Shown: one piece after another, positions 9,194-20,019 of the stretch
Position numbering within the stretch: the first letter of the stretch is position 1
Layout of the letters: each line of letters opens with the position of its first letter
Origin: Omphiscola glabra
Taxonomy: Eukaryota > Mollusca > Gastropoda > Lymnaeidae
Assembly: GCA_964017045.1 (NCBI GenBank)
Contig: OZ024799.1
Location: 29,213,596-29,277,595 of the forward strand
Direction: 5' to 3'
Length of the DNA: 64,000 bases
Translations under genes and position numbers: made by a program
Notes under the pieces: generated by a model
What the model was told of the DNA's origin: nothing
The model's database searches: none
Seen by the model: the letters and a program-made list of their open reading frames with translations, nothing else

Positions 9194-10080
9194 CGAACAA
9201 ACACAAATACGAATAAAATGAGAATGTATAAATAAATATATATATAATATAGCACTTAGCTAAAAAGTAGTATCCAAGGGGGCAGCAAATGATTAGTGAC
9301 AGAAAGTAAGTGGGAGAAAGAAAAGAGGAGAAGTAAGTCCACTGCGATAGGTCGTGACGTGGAGGGGCGGAGCTAGGTTCAAACAGTTAATAGAGACATG
9401 ACATTTAAACCATGTGGGTACAAGGTGTCTTTTGCAATTAAGATGTCTTTTGCAATTCTCCGTCGACACCCATCAGAAGAACTATTTTAAGAGACCTGGT
9501 TTTAAAACAATTCCCCCCACCAATGGGGGTGAGGTAGGTTGGTCACCGAACGAAATAACTACGCCACCAGCACGGTAAGACTAATGTGTTGGTACTAGGC
9601 TTAATATTAATACAGCGATATCTTTCCAGCTATTTATGAAAACACAAGGCATTCGTATGACGAAAACCGCAAAAAAAAATTGTTTTGATATTTGTATAGA
9701 GTTAATAACTGGTATTTGGGTGAAAATTGGTACTATTAGATCCACAATGATTATTGTACCGGTAGGTATATTTTCTAGAATATAATTATATTATAAAAGC
9801 AAAGGGCGCTCAATGTTTCTTTTTTGCACGAATTTAGCACACCCCCCCCCCCCCACAAACGGGTCCAAATTTTCTCTTACCATACTACTTAATAAAAAAA
9901 TTTAATAAGAAATTTAAATTGCTTTTACATTAAACTGGTAAAAGCCAAAGAATTCAACAGATGTTTATTTATTAATATTCACGATGATCTCAAAAAAAAA
10001 AAAAAAAAAAAGAACTGATATTTTCCCAATCATTTTTTGATGTAAGTAGAATGTACGCATGGACGATTTTTAAAATACCT

Positions 10081-10173
10081 TAATATTTTGGTTTCTGTCG
10101 AAAGTCTCGTTAAGCTTTTGGTTTCGGCTTCGGTTTCGACTGAAATCAGAAAATCATTTTCGGTCGGTCTCTA
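10081..10173. mobile_element. hAT-like terminal remnant in the H1 spacer
   Basis: GGTTTCGGCTTCGGTTTCG, then ACTGAAAT and CGGTCGGTCTCTAG. Read on the minus strand it starts TAGAGACCGACCGAAAATG and continues with CCGAAACC words, like ends of short hAT elements. Unit 8 has GACCGAAAT at the equivalent spot, closer to that pattern. The copy in unit 1 is listed; all units have it. Confidence 0.3.
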
Positions 10174-13100
10174 GTGGTAATATCTGATGAAATTTATGCC
10201 TCTCTATAATTTATAAGCTCGTTCTAAAGTTTCATACAATTAATTCCTTTGACGGTATAATACATCGGCACAATACAAAGATCTTTTGATGAGGTAGAGT
10301 GAAGGGAAGATTTCACTGATTTCAGGAACTAATTCAATATGACGTCACATAATGTATTTCTCATGTAATAAATATGCAGACATTGTTTCGAGGAGAGGTG
10401 AAGGGGAAAAAAGAAAGGGAAAATGTGTTAAATGGATTTTAAAATTATTAAAATTTACATTTTTTATTGTGTTGATTTTTCAAAAAAGATTGCATAACAG
10501 AAAGAAGGAAAGGGGCGCCACCGCATAAAATTCCTCTCGGTTGCCCTGTAAAAAGTTTGGTTCAGTTGTCTCTCCGTGTTCATACACCTAAAGCAGCAGT
10601 CTAACAATGAGTTAAAAAAGATTACTTTTTGGCAAACATCTTAATAACGTAGGATTGCCGGTATGTGACGATTTTAAAAATTATTTATTTACCTATTTAC
10701 TCTGTTTGTGGGGGAGGGGGGGAAATTATAATAGACTGATGACGTCACGCAATAAAGACTAAAGAGCGACAGATAATATATAAATATGTTGCCAGTGAAG
10801 TGGGAGGTCTGCTGGATATGACATCAAATATTAATTGGGTGGTTTATAGAAGAGTTTTGACACCCAAGTATCTCGTTTCTTCATTGGATATTGTCGTTGT
10901 CCAGGAGATTCTGTTTAACCATCGTAATTTTAGAGCAATGGGGAATTTCCTATACCGTGTGTTAGACAAGTTGTGAAAAAAATGGCATCGCACTTCTGAC
11001 AAACAAACAAATCAGATTGATGAAAATCTTTCATTTTTTTCTGTTTTTAACTTTATCTCGCAAAACGCTTAAGCTTTACAAATAGTAAAGATAAATAGAT
11101 TTTTTTAAAACTAAACAGATAGTAATTGTATTTAACAATTTAATTTCTGACTAATGTTACGCCCCCTGAGGTTTTAAAGGAATTTGAACAGGCCCGTCGT
11201 GGTCTAGGGCACACTGCGGCAACCTACGGTACGCGTGTCAGGCTTGGCACGCATAGAGATTTTCATTGATACGTGGAAGACCAAAAAGAAAATTATAAAA
11301 TAAAATTATAAAATGACTACAAATGCGTCAAAAATTGATCCTACATTTTAAAATTATTTTTTCGATACCCGGTAACTAGCGAAGCTCTGTGTAAAAATAA
11401 GCATACATTTATATATTAAACAGTTAAATAACAACAACAAAAAAAAGGCTTAACTACATTAAGCTGGAAGTGTGTATGTGTGTGTGTGGGGGGGGGGGTT
11501 AGTGGTGTTGGCACAGCTTTTTCTTTGCATACATGCTTGCTGAGAACAAGTAGACCTACCACTATTAATACTATTATCAGCAGAATCTGAAGTTCTTTAT
11601 TTCATTTTACTACATGTTTTCTTGTACTTGTACTGAACAAATAATAGGGGGAAAATTAATTATACATTTGGTCTTAATGTAGGCTCTAAATGTTAGTTAT
11701 CTATACAAAAATTAGACTAAATAAAGGGATGTGTCATCTGTACATTTGCTGTCTCAATGCGCTCCTACCCGTAGCCGTAGGTCCTTAAATATTTACTTAG
11801 CAGTGATAGCAGGTATCAGGTATCATTTAAAATTTGCTTCTTAAATTAAAAAAAAAGAGTAAAAAGTATGTTGCCGACACCTTGGCTACATGGAAAAAAA
11901 ATAATTTTATGGTTTTATACGATATATATATATATTAAAATATGCTTTTGTTTTTTCTTTCTGATTCTAAATCAAGTTCAGAAGCCGATACTGTAAAAAA
12001 AAAAAAAAGGAGCCCCAGATTCCATTACAAAAATGTAGAAGATCTGCTGAGACAAAAAAGGAAATTTATCAGTGTCTTCACATTTCCATTGAGGAAAAAA
12101 TGCATTTAGATGTATTATTTTTAATGCAACACTTTTCATTAACTTAATTATTAATAGTAATAGCAATAGGTCTATAGAGTTAATCGAGTCATATAATTTG
12201 GCAATTTGGTAGATTTCTATCAATCAATGATCAATCGTAGTAGTAGTAGTACTAGAAGTAAAGTAGAAGCTACTCTCCGGCGTCTATGCATACAAACAAG
12301 ATAAACCACAAACACAAAAATCTTAACAAAAATGTTGAAAAATAAACTAAGTCAAGTTAAATAGATGTAAAAGCATTTAATAATGGTGATGAAATACACT
12401 TAAGCTAGCAGTGTCAGTGAATTTATTTTACGTTTTAATTTGGAACATGCCTTTAAAAAATGGCGACTCAATTTCGCCACTTCTCATCTACCCGATACTT
12501 CCTCAACAAACAAACAACTTAAACAAGTAAAATTGAGAATCAAAATGTGTTTTTATTTAATACATTCATAAAAAATCAACAAAGTCATAATAATGAAAAT
12601 ATATTCCAAACTGTTATTATTAAGATGAAGCATTATAATTACCCGAAAACGTTGCTACTTTAACTTCGCAACGTCGACCGCCATAATGATAATGGACCAC
12701 TAGTCAATAGCTTTACATTGCTGTATTATTTCAAAATATTTGAATTATTTGGGGCCATTTATAATAAACTGATGAGGAATAAAAAATCAAAACTAATAAA
12801 GCTGCCAGTTGTTTCTTTTAAAGCTATATTGTTACAATAGTTTATTAATGAAATGAAATATTTTGAGTAGGCCCGTAGTCTGAATAGATTAAAAATGTGC
12901 TGTTACCATCGTGAAAAACAATTATTTTCTTATTCAAAAAGGGGATAGACGAGACAAGCTGTGCAAAAAAACTTAAGAAATTTGAATTTCTAATGTATTT
13001 TAATCATTATATTTGTGATAAATTGCTTAAATGTATTTATTTAATTTTTTCTTAAAATGTCATCTTAAGTTTTTAGTGAGAAAATTTCTGGAAAACAGTC

Positions 13101-13338
13101 AATTTGGATAACAATTCATGTGAGACAAACATTTTATTTGATACTAAATAAATTTTCATCATATTTTAAATTAAAAGTGATAAATGCGATAAGTATTTGC
13201 ATCGCGGTGTATTTGTATTTTAATTTTAAAATACAGCACATAGTACAAAAATTGTAATTTTCATCGGCATCCATGACAGCCGGCCAAGTCGAAACTGTGT
13301 GTGACGTAGTTGCTCTCCGATATGTTCGCGCAACCCGA

Positions 13339-13375
13339 TATAAGCGAACGGTTCTCGACAGAGTGTTATTCACTC
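13339..13375 (+). promoter_or_regulatory. Core promoter of H1 copy 2
   Basis: TATAAG and initiator are spaced as in copy 1. The leader is one base longer (five T). That extra T joins the H1 frame to an upstream ATG at 13273, but this ATG lies before the TATA box and so should not be in the mRNA. Confidence 0.75.
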
Positions 13376-13452
13376 CAGGTCGCTCGTTTTCCGCACTTCG
13401 CCTCTTTTTAGCTACAATCGCCTCAGTTATAACGATAAATAAACAAATCAGA

Positions 13453-14091
13453 ATGTCTGACTCTGATGTTGCCGCTCCCGCACCAGCTGCCGCCCCAGCA
13501 AAAGTGAAGGCACCCAAGAAGAAAGCCGCTTCTGCCAAGCCAAAGACAGCCGCCTCTCATCCCCAATACAAAGTGATGATTGCTGCAGCTATTACAGCAT
13601 TGAAGGAACGTGGTGGCTCCTCCCGCCAGGCTATCCTCAAGTACATCACCGCCAACTACAAAGTAGGAGACAATCCCACCGCCATCAACGCTCGCCTCAA
13701 GGCAGCCCTCAAGGCTGGAGTTAAAGCTGACGCTCTTAAACAGTCCAAAGGCACTGGCGCCGCTGGATCCTTTCGCCTGGGAGAGAAAGCTGAGAAGAAA
13801 CCCAAAGTCAAGAAAGTTGCTGAGAAAAAGCCCAAGTCACCGAAGAAAGTCACAAAAGCCGCTAAGCCTAAGAAACCCGCCGCTGCCAAGAAAGCCCCTA
13901 AGTCTCCAAAGGCCAAGAAGCCGGCTGCACCCAAGAAGGCTAAATCTCCCAAGAAGCCTGCTGCTGCCAAGCCCAAGAAGCCAAAGAGCCCCAAGAAGCC
14001 AGCGGCTGCCAAACCAAAGGTTGCCAAGAAACCCGCTGCAGCCAAAAAGCCCAAAGCTGCCAAGAAGACGCCCGCTGCCAAGAAAGAATAA
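13453..14091 (+). CDS. H1: Histone H1, copy 2 (array consensus protein)
   Basis: This is the consensus linker histone of the array, with 212 residues and Ala136, Pro142 and Thr206. Thr206 creates TPAAK near the C-terminus, a possible additional phospho-site. I start it at the ATG of MSDSDV and not at the in-frame ATG 60 codons upstream. The upstream one precedes the TATA box, the 60-residue extension has no histone character, and the extension is frameshifted in copy 1. The gene is GC-rich and Lys/Ala/Pro-codon dominated, in sharp contrast to its AT-rich spacers. It stands alone, with no divergent or neighbouring histone gene within about 5 kb on either side other than the next H1. Confidence 0.96.
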   Translation: MSDSDVAAPAPAAAPAKVKAPKKKAASAKPKTAASHPQYKVMIAAAITALKERGGSSRQAILKYITANYKVGDNPTAINARLKAALKAGVKADALKQSKGTGAAGSFRLGEKAEKKPKVKKVAEKKPKSPKKVTKAAKPKKPAAAKKAPKSPKAKKPAAPKKAKSPKKPAAAKPKKPKSPKKPAAAKPKVAKKPAAAKKPKAAKKTPAAKKE

Positions 14092-14136
14092 ATTTATTCT
14101 TTCATTACCTTTTCATATTTTTTCCCCACTAAACTA

Positions 14137-14152
14137 GGTCCTTTTTAGGACC
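14137..14152 (+). terminator. Histone mRNA 3' stem-loop, copy 2
   Basis: Same perfect 6-bp stem and T4 loop, 45 nt after the stop. The downstream sequence reads ATTATACCAGAGG (copy 1 has ATTAAACCAGAGG). Confidence 0.85.
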
Positions 14153-17100
14153 ATATCATTATACCAGAGGATTGTTGCAAGACTTTTAACCAATCTCTTT
14201 AATCTTAATACCGCTGCCTTGCTCTGCTCCGTTTCTTGAGAATCTATTACTATTACTCATCTCCTTGCACTTTGGTTGTATCTTTGACAATACACAAACA
14301 TACTCCAACCCTCTCATTTGAAGGTTCTCGCTACTCCGGGTTCCCCAGTTTTTATTATTAAATTAAGATAATTAAATGTTACCCTTCGGTATGATTAATC
14401 TTTAAAAAAAAATAAAAAAATTCTTTATGTGCAAAAATGGAATTAATAAAATTAATTGAATAAACCTAGATTCCCCGCATTTAAAAAAAAAAAAAGTTTA
14501 AAAACAAAAATAATATAAATATGACAATTTGTTAGGCCCCCACCCACTGTTTACCGTACCTTTGCCTTAAAATAATATATATGATAAAGAGGCCATCATG
14601 CAGTTGGGAGCAGAGTTCGCATAGAATTAATCATATATCATAAGATGACAGCAAGACGTCGAGCAATAATAAATATCGCATTGCTTACCGACAGAGTGAA
14701 AGTCTATTTCTTGTAGATGACCGAAAGCCTTAATGACTTTCAGCTGAAGCCGAAAATAAACCGAAATAAATAAGTATTTAAAAAGATTGAACAGCATTGT
14801 TCTTCTAGACTCCATAGCAATGTTTAACTTTAATTGAGGGTCCGGTGCTAAATTTATTCATATCTTGAAATTCATCATCATCATGCTCATAAACATGGTT
14901 ATTGACGAAATAACAAGGGTGTACATGTAACAAAAAAGGTAATAATGGGGGAGACTGCAATCAGGTTAGCACAATAGGAAATTAGTAGAACACAGTTAGG
15001 TTAAACATGATAAAAGGAACGCAACAAAACAACGAACGTGTCGGCAGGAAGCCTTCATCAGCGAACAAACACAAATACGAATAAAATGAGAATGTATAAA
15101 TAAATATATATATAATATAGCACTTAGCTAAAAAGTAGTATCCAAGGGGGCAGCAAATGATTAGTGACAGAAAGTAAGTGGGAGAAAGAAAAGAGGAGAA
15201 GTAAGTCCACTGCGATAGGTCGTGACGTGGAGGGGCGGAGCTAGGTTCAAACAGTTAATAGAGACATGACATTTAAACCATGTGGGTACAAGGTGTCTTT
15301 TGCAATTAAGATGTCTTTTGCAATTCTCCGTCGACACCCATCAGAAGAACTATTTTAAGAGACCTGGTTTTAAAACAATTCCCCCCACCAATGGGGGTGA
15401 GGTAGGTTGGTCACCGAACGAAATAACTACGCCACCAGCACGGTAAGACTAATGTGTTGGTACTAGGCTTAATATTAATACAGCGATATCTTTCCAGCTA
15501 TTTATGAAAACACAAGGCATTCGTATGACGAAAACCGCAAAAAAAAATTGTTTTGATATTTGTATAGAGTTAATAACTGGTATTTGGGTGAAAATTGGTA
15601 CTATTAGATCCACAATGATTATTGTACCGGTAGGTATATTTTCTAGAATATAATTATATTATAAAAGCAAAGGGCGCTCAATGTTTCTTTTTTGCACGAA
15701 TTTAGCACACCCCCCCCCCCCCCACAAACGGGTCCAAATTTTCTCTTACCATACTACTTAATAAAAAAATTTAATAAGAAATTTAAATTGCTTTTACATT
15801 AAACTGGTAAAAGCCAAAGAATTCAACAGATGTTTATTTATTAATATTCACGATGATCTCAAAAAAAAAAAAAAAAAAAAAGAACTGATATTTTCCCAAT
15901 CATTTTTTGATGTAAGTAGAATGTACGCATGGACGATTTTTAAAATACCTTAATATTTTGGTTTCTGTCGAAAGTCTCGTTAAGCTTTTGGTTTCGGCTT
16001 CGGTTTCGACTGAAATCAGAAAATCATTTTCGGTCGGTCTCTAGTGGTAATATCTGATGAAATTTATGCCTCTCTATAATTTATAAGCTCGTTCTAAAGT
16101 TTCATACAATTAATTCCTTTGACGGTATAATACATCGGCACAATACAAAGATCTTTTGATGAGGTAGAGTGAAGGGAAGATTTCACTGATTTCAGGAACT
16201 AATTCAATATGACGTCACATAATGTATTTCTCATGTAATAAATATGCAGACATTGTTTCGAGGAGAGGTGAAGGGGAAAAAAGAAAGGGAAAATGTGTTA
16301 AATGGATTTTAAAATTATTAAAATTTACATTTTTTATTGTGTTGATTTTTCAAAAAAGATTGCATAACAGAAAGAAGGAAAGGGGCGCCACCGCATAAAA
16401 TTCCTCTCGGTTGCCCTGTAAAAAGTTTGGTTCAGTTGTCTCTCCGTGTTCATACACCTAAAGCAGCAGTCTAACAATGAGTTAAAAAAGATTACTTTTT
16501 GGCAAACATCTTAATAACGTAGGATTGCCGGTATGTGACGATTTTAAAAATTATTTATTTACCTATTTACTCTGTTTGTGGGGGAGGGGGGGAAATTATA
16601 ATAGACTGATGACGTCACGCAATAAAGACTAAAGAGCGACAGATAATATATAAATATGTTGCCAGTGAAGTGGGAGGTCTGCTGGATATGACATCAAATA
16701 TTAATTGGGTGGTTTATAGAAGAGTTTTGACACCCAAGTATCTCGTTTCTTCATTGGATATTGTCGTTGTCCAGGAGATTCTGTTTAACCATCGTAATTT
16801 TAGAGCAATGGGGAATTTCCTATACCGTGTGTTAGACAAGTTGTGAAAAAAATGGCATCGCACTTCTGACAAACAAACAAATCAGATTGATGAAAATCTT
16901 TCATTTTTTTCTGTTTTTAACTTTATCTCGCAAAACGCTTAAGCTTTACAAATAGTAAAGATAAATAGATTTTTTTAAAACTAAACAGATAGTAATTGTA
17001 TTTAACAATTTAATTTCTGACTAATGTTACGCCCCCTGAGGTTTTAAAGGAATTTGAACAGGCCCGTCGTGGTCTAGGGCACACTGCGGCAACCTACGGT

Positions 17101-19205
17101 ACGCGTGTCAGGCTTGGCACGCATAGAGATTTTCATTGATACGTGGAAGACCAAAAAGAAAATTATAAAATAAAATTATAAAATGACTACAAATGCGTCA
17201 AAAATTGATCCTACATTTTAAAATTATTTTTTCGATACCCGGTAACTAGCGAAGCTCTGTGTAAAAATAAGCATACATTTATATATTAAACAGTTAAATA
17301 ACAACAACAAAAAAAAGGCTTAACTACATTAAGCTGGAAGTGTGTATGTGTGGGGGGGGGGGGGGTTAGTGGTGTTGGCACAGCTTTTTCTTTGCATACA
17401 TGCTTGCTGAGAACAAGTAGACCTACCACTATTAATACTATTATCAGCAGAATCTGAAGTTCTTTATTTCATTTTACTACATGTTTTCTTGTACTTGTAC
17501 TGAACAAATAATAGGGGGAAAATTAATTATACATTTGGTCTTAATGTAGGCTCTAAATGTTAGTTATCTATACAAAAATTAGACTAAATAAAGGGATGTG
17601 TCATCTGTACATTTGCTGTCTCAATGCGCTCCTACCCGTAGCCGTAGGTCCTTAAATATTTACTTAGCAGTGATAGCAGGTATCAGGTATCATTTAAAAT
17701 TTGCTTCTTAAATTAAAAAAAAAGAGTAAAAAGTATGTTGCCGACACCTTGGCTACATGGAAAAAAAATAATTTTATGGTTTTATACGATATATATATAT
17801 ATTAAAATATGCTTTTGTTTTTTCTTTCTGATTCTAAATCAAGTTCAGAAGCCGATACTGTAAAAAAAAAAAAAAGGAGCCCCAGATTCCATTACAAAAA
17901 TGTAGAAGATCTGCTGAGACAAAAAAGGAAATTTATCAGTGTCTTCACATTTCCATTGAGGAAAAAATGCATTTAGATGTATTATTTTTAATGCAACACT
18001 TTTCATTAACTTAATTATTAATAGTAATAGCAATAGGTCTATAGAGTTAATCGAGTCATATAATTTGGCAATTTGGTAGATTTCTATCAATCAATGATCA
18101 ATCGTAGTAGTAGTAGTACTAGAAGTAAAGTAGAAGCTACTCTCCGGCGTCTATGCATACAAACAAGATAAACCACAAACACAAAAATCTTAACAAAAAT
18201 GTTGAAAAATAAACTAAGTCAAGTTAAATAGATGTAAAAGCATTTAATAATGGTGATGAAATACACTTAAGCTAGCAGTGTCAGTGAATTTATTTTACGT
18301 TTTAATTTGGAACATGCCTTTAAAAAATGGCGACTCAATTTCGCCACTTCTCATCTACCCGATACTTCCTCAACAAACAAACAACTTAAACAAGTAAAAT
18401 TGAGAATCAAAATGTGTTTTTATTTAATACATTCATAAAAAATCAACAAAGTCATAATAATGAAAATATATTCCAAACTGTTATTATTAAGATGAAGCAT
18501 TATAATTACCCGAAAACGTTGCTACTTTAACTTCGCAACGTCGACCGCCATAATGATAATGGACCACTAGTCAATAGCTTTACATTGCTGTATTATTTCA
18601 AAATATTTGAATTATTTGGGGCCATTTATAATAAACTGATGAGGAATAAAAAAACAAAACTAATAAAGCTGCCAGTTGTTTCTTTTAAAGCTATATTGTT
18701 ACAATAGTTTATTAATGAAATGAAATATTTTGAGTAGGCCCGTAGTCTGAATAGATTAAAAATGTGCTGTTACCATCGTGAAAAACAATTATTTTCTTAT
18801 TCAAAAAGGGGATAGACGAGACAAGCTGTGCAAAAAAACTTAAGAAATTTGAATTTCTAATGTATTTTAATCATTATATTTGTGATAAATTGCTTAAATG
18901 TATTTATTTAATTTTTTCTTAAAATGTCATCTTAAGTTTTTAGTGAGAAAATTTCTGGAAAACAGTCAATTTGGATAACAATTCATGTGAGACAAACATT
19001 TTATTTGATACTAAATAAATTTTCATCATATTTTAAATTAAAAGTGATAAATGCGATAAGTATTTGCATCGCGGTGTATTTGTATTTTAATTTTAAAATA
19101 CAGCACATAGTACAAAAATTGTAATTTTCATCGGCATCCATGACAGCCGGCCAAGTCGAAACTGTGTGTGACGTAGTTGCTCTCCGATATGTTCGCGCAA
19201 CCCGA

Positions 19206-19242
19206 TATAAGCGAACGGTTCTCGACAGAGTGTTATTCACTC
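19206..19242 (+). promoter_or_regulatory. Core promoter of H1 copy 3
   Basis: TATAAG plus initiator, 114 nt before the ATG; identical to copy 2 through the leader. Confidence 0.75.
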
Positions 19243-19319
19243 CAGGTCGCTCGTTTTCCGCACTTCGCCTCTTTTTAGCTACAATCGCCTCAGTTATAAC
19301 GATAAATAAACAAATCAGA

Positions 19320-19958
19320 ATGTCTGACTCTGATGTTGCCGCTCCCGCACCAGCTGCCGCCCCAGCAAAAGTGAAGGCACCCAAGAAGAAAGCCGCTTCT
19401 GCCAAGCCAAAGACAGCCGCCTCTCATCCCCAATACAAAGTGATGATTGCTGCAGCTATTACAGCATTGAAGGAACGTGGTGGCTCCTCCCGCCAGGCTA
19501 TCCTCAAGTACATCACCGCCAACTACAAAGTAGGAGACAATCCCACCGCCATCAACGCTCGCCTCAAGGCAGCCCTCAAGGCTGGAGTTAAAGCTGACGC
19601 TCTTAAACAGTCCAAAGGCACTGGCGCCGCTGGATCCTTTCGCCTGGGAGAGAAAGCTGAGAAGAAACCCAAAGTCAAGAAAGTTGCTGAGAAAAAGCCC
19701 AAGTCACCGAAGAAAGTCACAAAAGCCGCTAAGCCTAAGAAACCCGCCGCTGCCAAGAAAGCCCCTAAGTCTCCAAAGGCCAAGAAGCCGGCTGCACCCA
19801 AGAAGGCTAAATCTCCCAAGAAGCCTGCTGCTGCCAAGCCCAAGAAGCCAAAGAGCCCCAAGAAGCCAGCGGCTGCCAAACCAAAGGTTGCCAAGAAACC
19901 CGCTGCAGCCAAAAAGCCCAAAGCTGCCAAGAAGACGCCCGCTGCCAAGAAAGAATAA
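19320..19958 (+). CDS. H1: Histone H1, copy 3
   Basis: Encodes the consensus 212-residue protein. The coding sequence appears identical to copy 2 at the nucleotide level, including synonymous positions such as CCC at codon 37 (CCA in copy 1). This points to recent homogenisation rather than selection on the protein alone. The true start is the MSDSDV ATG at 19320. Confidence 0.95.
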   Translation: MSDSDVAAPAPAAAPAKVKAPKKKAASAKPKTAASHPQYKVMIAAAITALKERGGSSRQAILKYITANYKVGDNPTAINARLKAALKAGVKADALKQSKGTGAAGSFRLGEKAEKKPKVKKVAEKKPKSPKKVTKAAKPKKPAAAKKAPKSPKAKKPAAPKKAKSPKKPAAAKPKKPKSPKKPAAAKPKVAKKPAAAKKPKAAKKTPAAKKE

Positions 19959-20003
19959 ATTTATTCTTTCATTACCTTTTCATATTTTTTCCCCACTAAA
20001 CTA

Positions 20004-20019
20004 GGTCCTTTTTAGGACC
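20004..20019 (+). terminator. Histone mRNA 3' stem-loop, copy 3
   Basis: GGTCCT-TTTT-AGGACC, 45 nt after the stop. Confidence 0.85.

Larger units (their letters stand above)
5486..11341 (+). repeat. H1 array unit 1 (left-edge unit)
   Basis: Homology to the other units begins abruptly near 5486 (ACATTTTTAAATTATTTTTTCG). The first 500 bases are the most diverged and include a 27-bp segment absent elsewhere (5705-5731, with CCGAC..GTCGG arms). Divergence falls toward and past the H1 gene, and beyond about 8500 the spacer is nearly the array consensus. Spacer content in order: two AATAAA signals (8577-8582, 8591-8596), a hammerhead-core-like motif (9165-9193 minus), two copies of TGTCTTTTGCAATT (9426-9439, 9444-9457), a C-run near 9842-9853, an A-run near 9991-10010, and a TCGGTTTCGG hAT-like end (about 10081-10173). 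Confidence 0.9.
11342..17211 (+). repeat. H1 array unit 2
   Basis: A 5870-bp unit close to the array consensus. It has a TG-run plus 11 G (about 11471-11498), an inverted repeat ACGTTGC..GCAACGT upstream of H1 (copy-1 equivalent 6782-6807), AATAAA at 14445-14450 and 14459-14464, and variable C- and A-runs in the spacer. Apart from H1, no gene is seen. The small minus-strand frames 11978-12223 and 14627-14815 are not kept in units 1 and 8 and are treated as chance. Confidence 0.93.

Noticed and set aside
9376..9384. GGTTCAAAC, a possible RNA polymerase III B box
   Set aside because: No matching A box or tRNA cloverleaf around it and the B-box 3' CC is missing.
11978..12223. 81-codon minus-strand frame repeated in units 2-10
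   Set aside because: It is absent from the diverged unit 1, ends in poly-Phe from an A-run, and the composition is that of AT-rich spacer.
13134..13538. 134-codon minus-strand frame across the H1 promoter
   Set aside because: It is the antisense shadow of the H1 5' region; Ala/Gly-rich antisense frames are expected from Lys/Ala/Pro codons.
13656..14081. 141-codon antisense and 106-codon out-of-frame sense frames within H1
   Set aside because: Both are low-complexity shadows of the H1 tail codons.
14627..14815. 62-codon minus-strand frame repeated in most units
   Set aside because: It is disrupted in unit 8, has no recognisable domain, and its repetition only reflects unit duplication.
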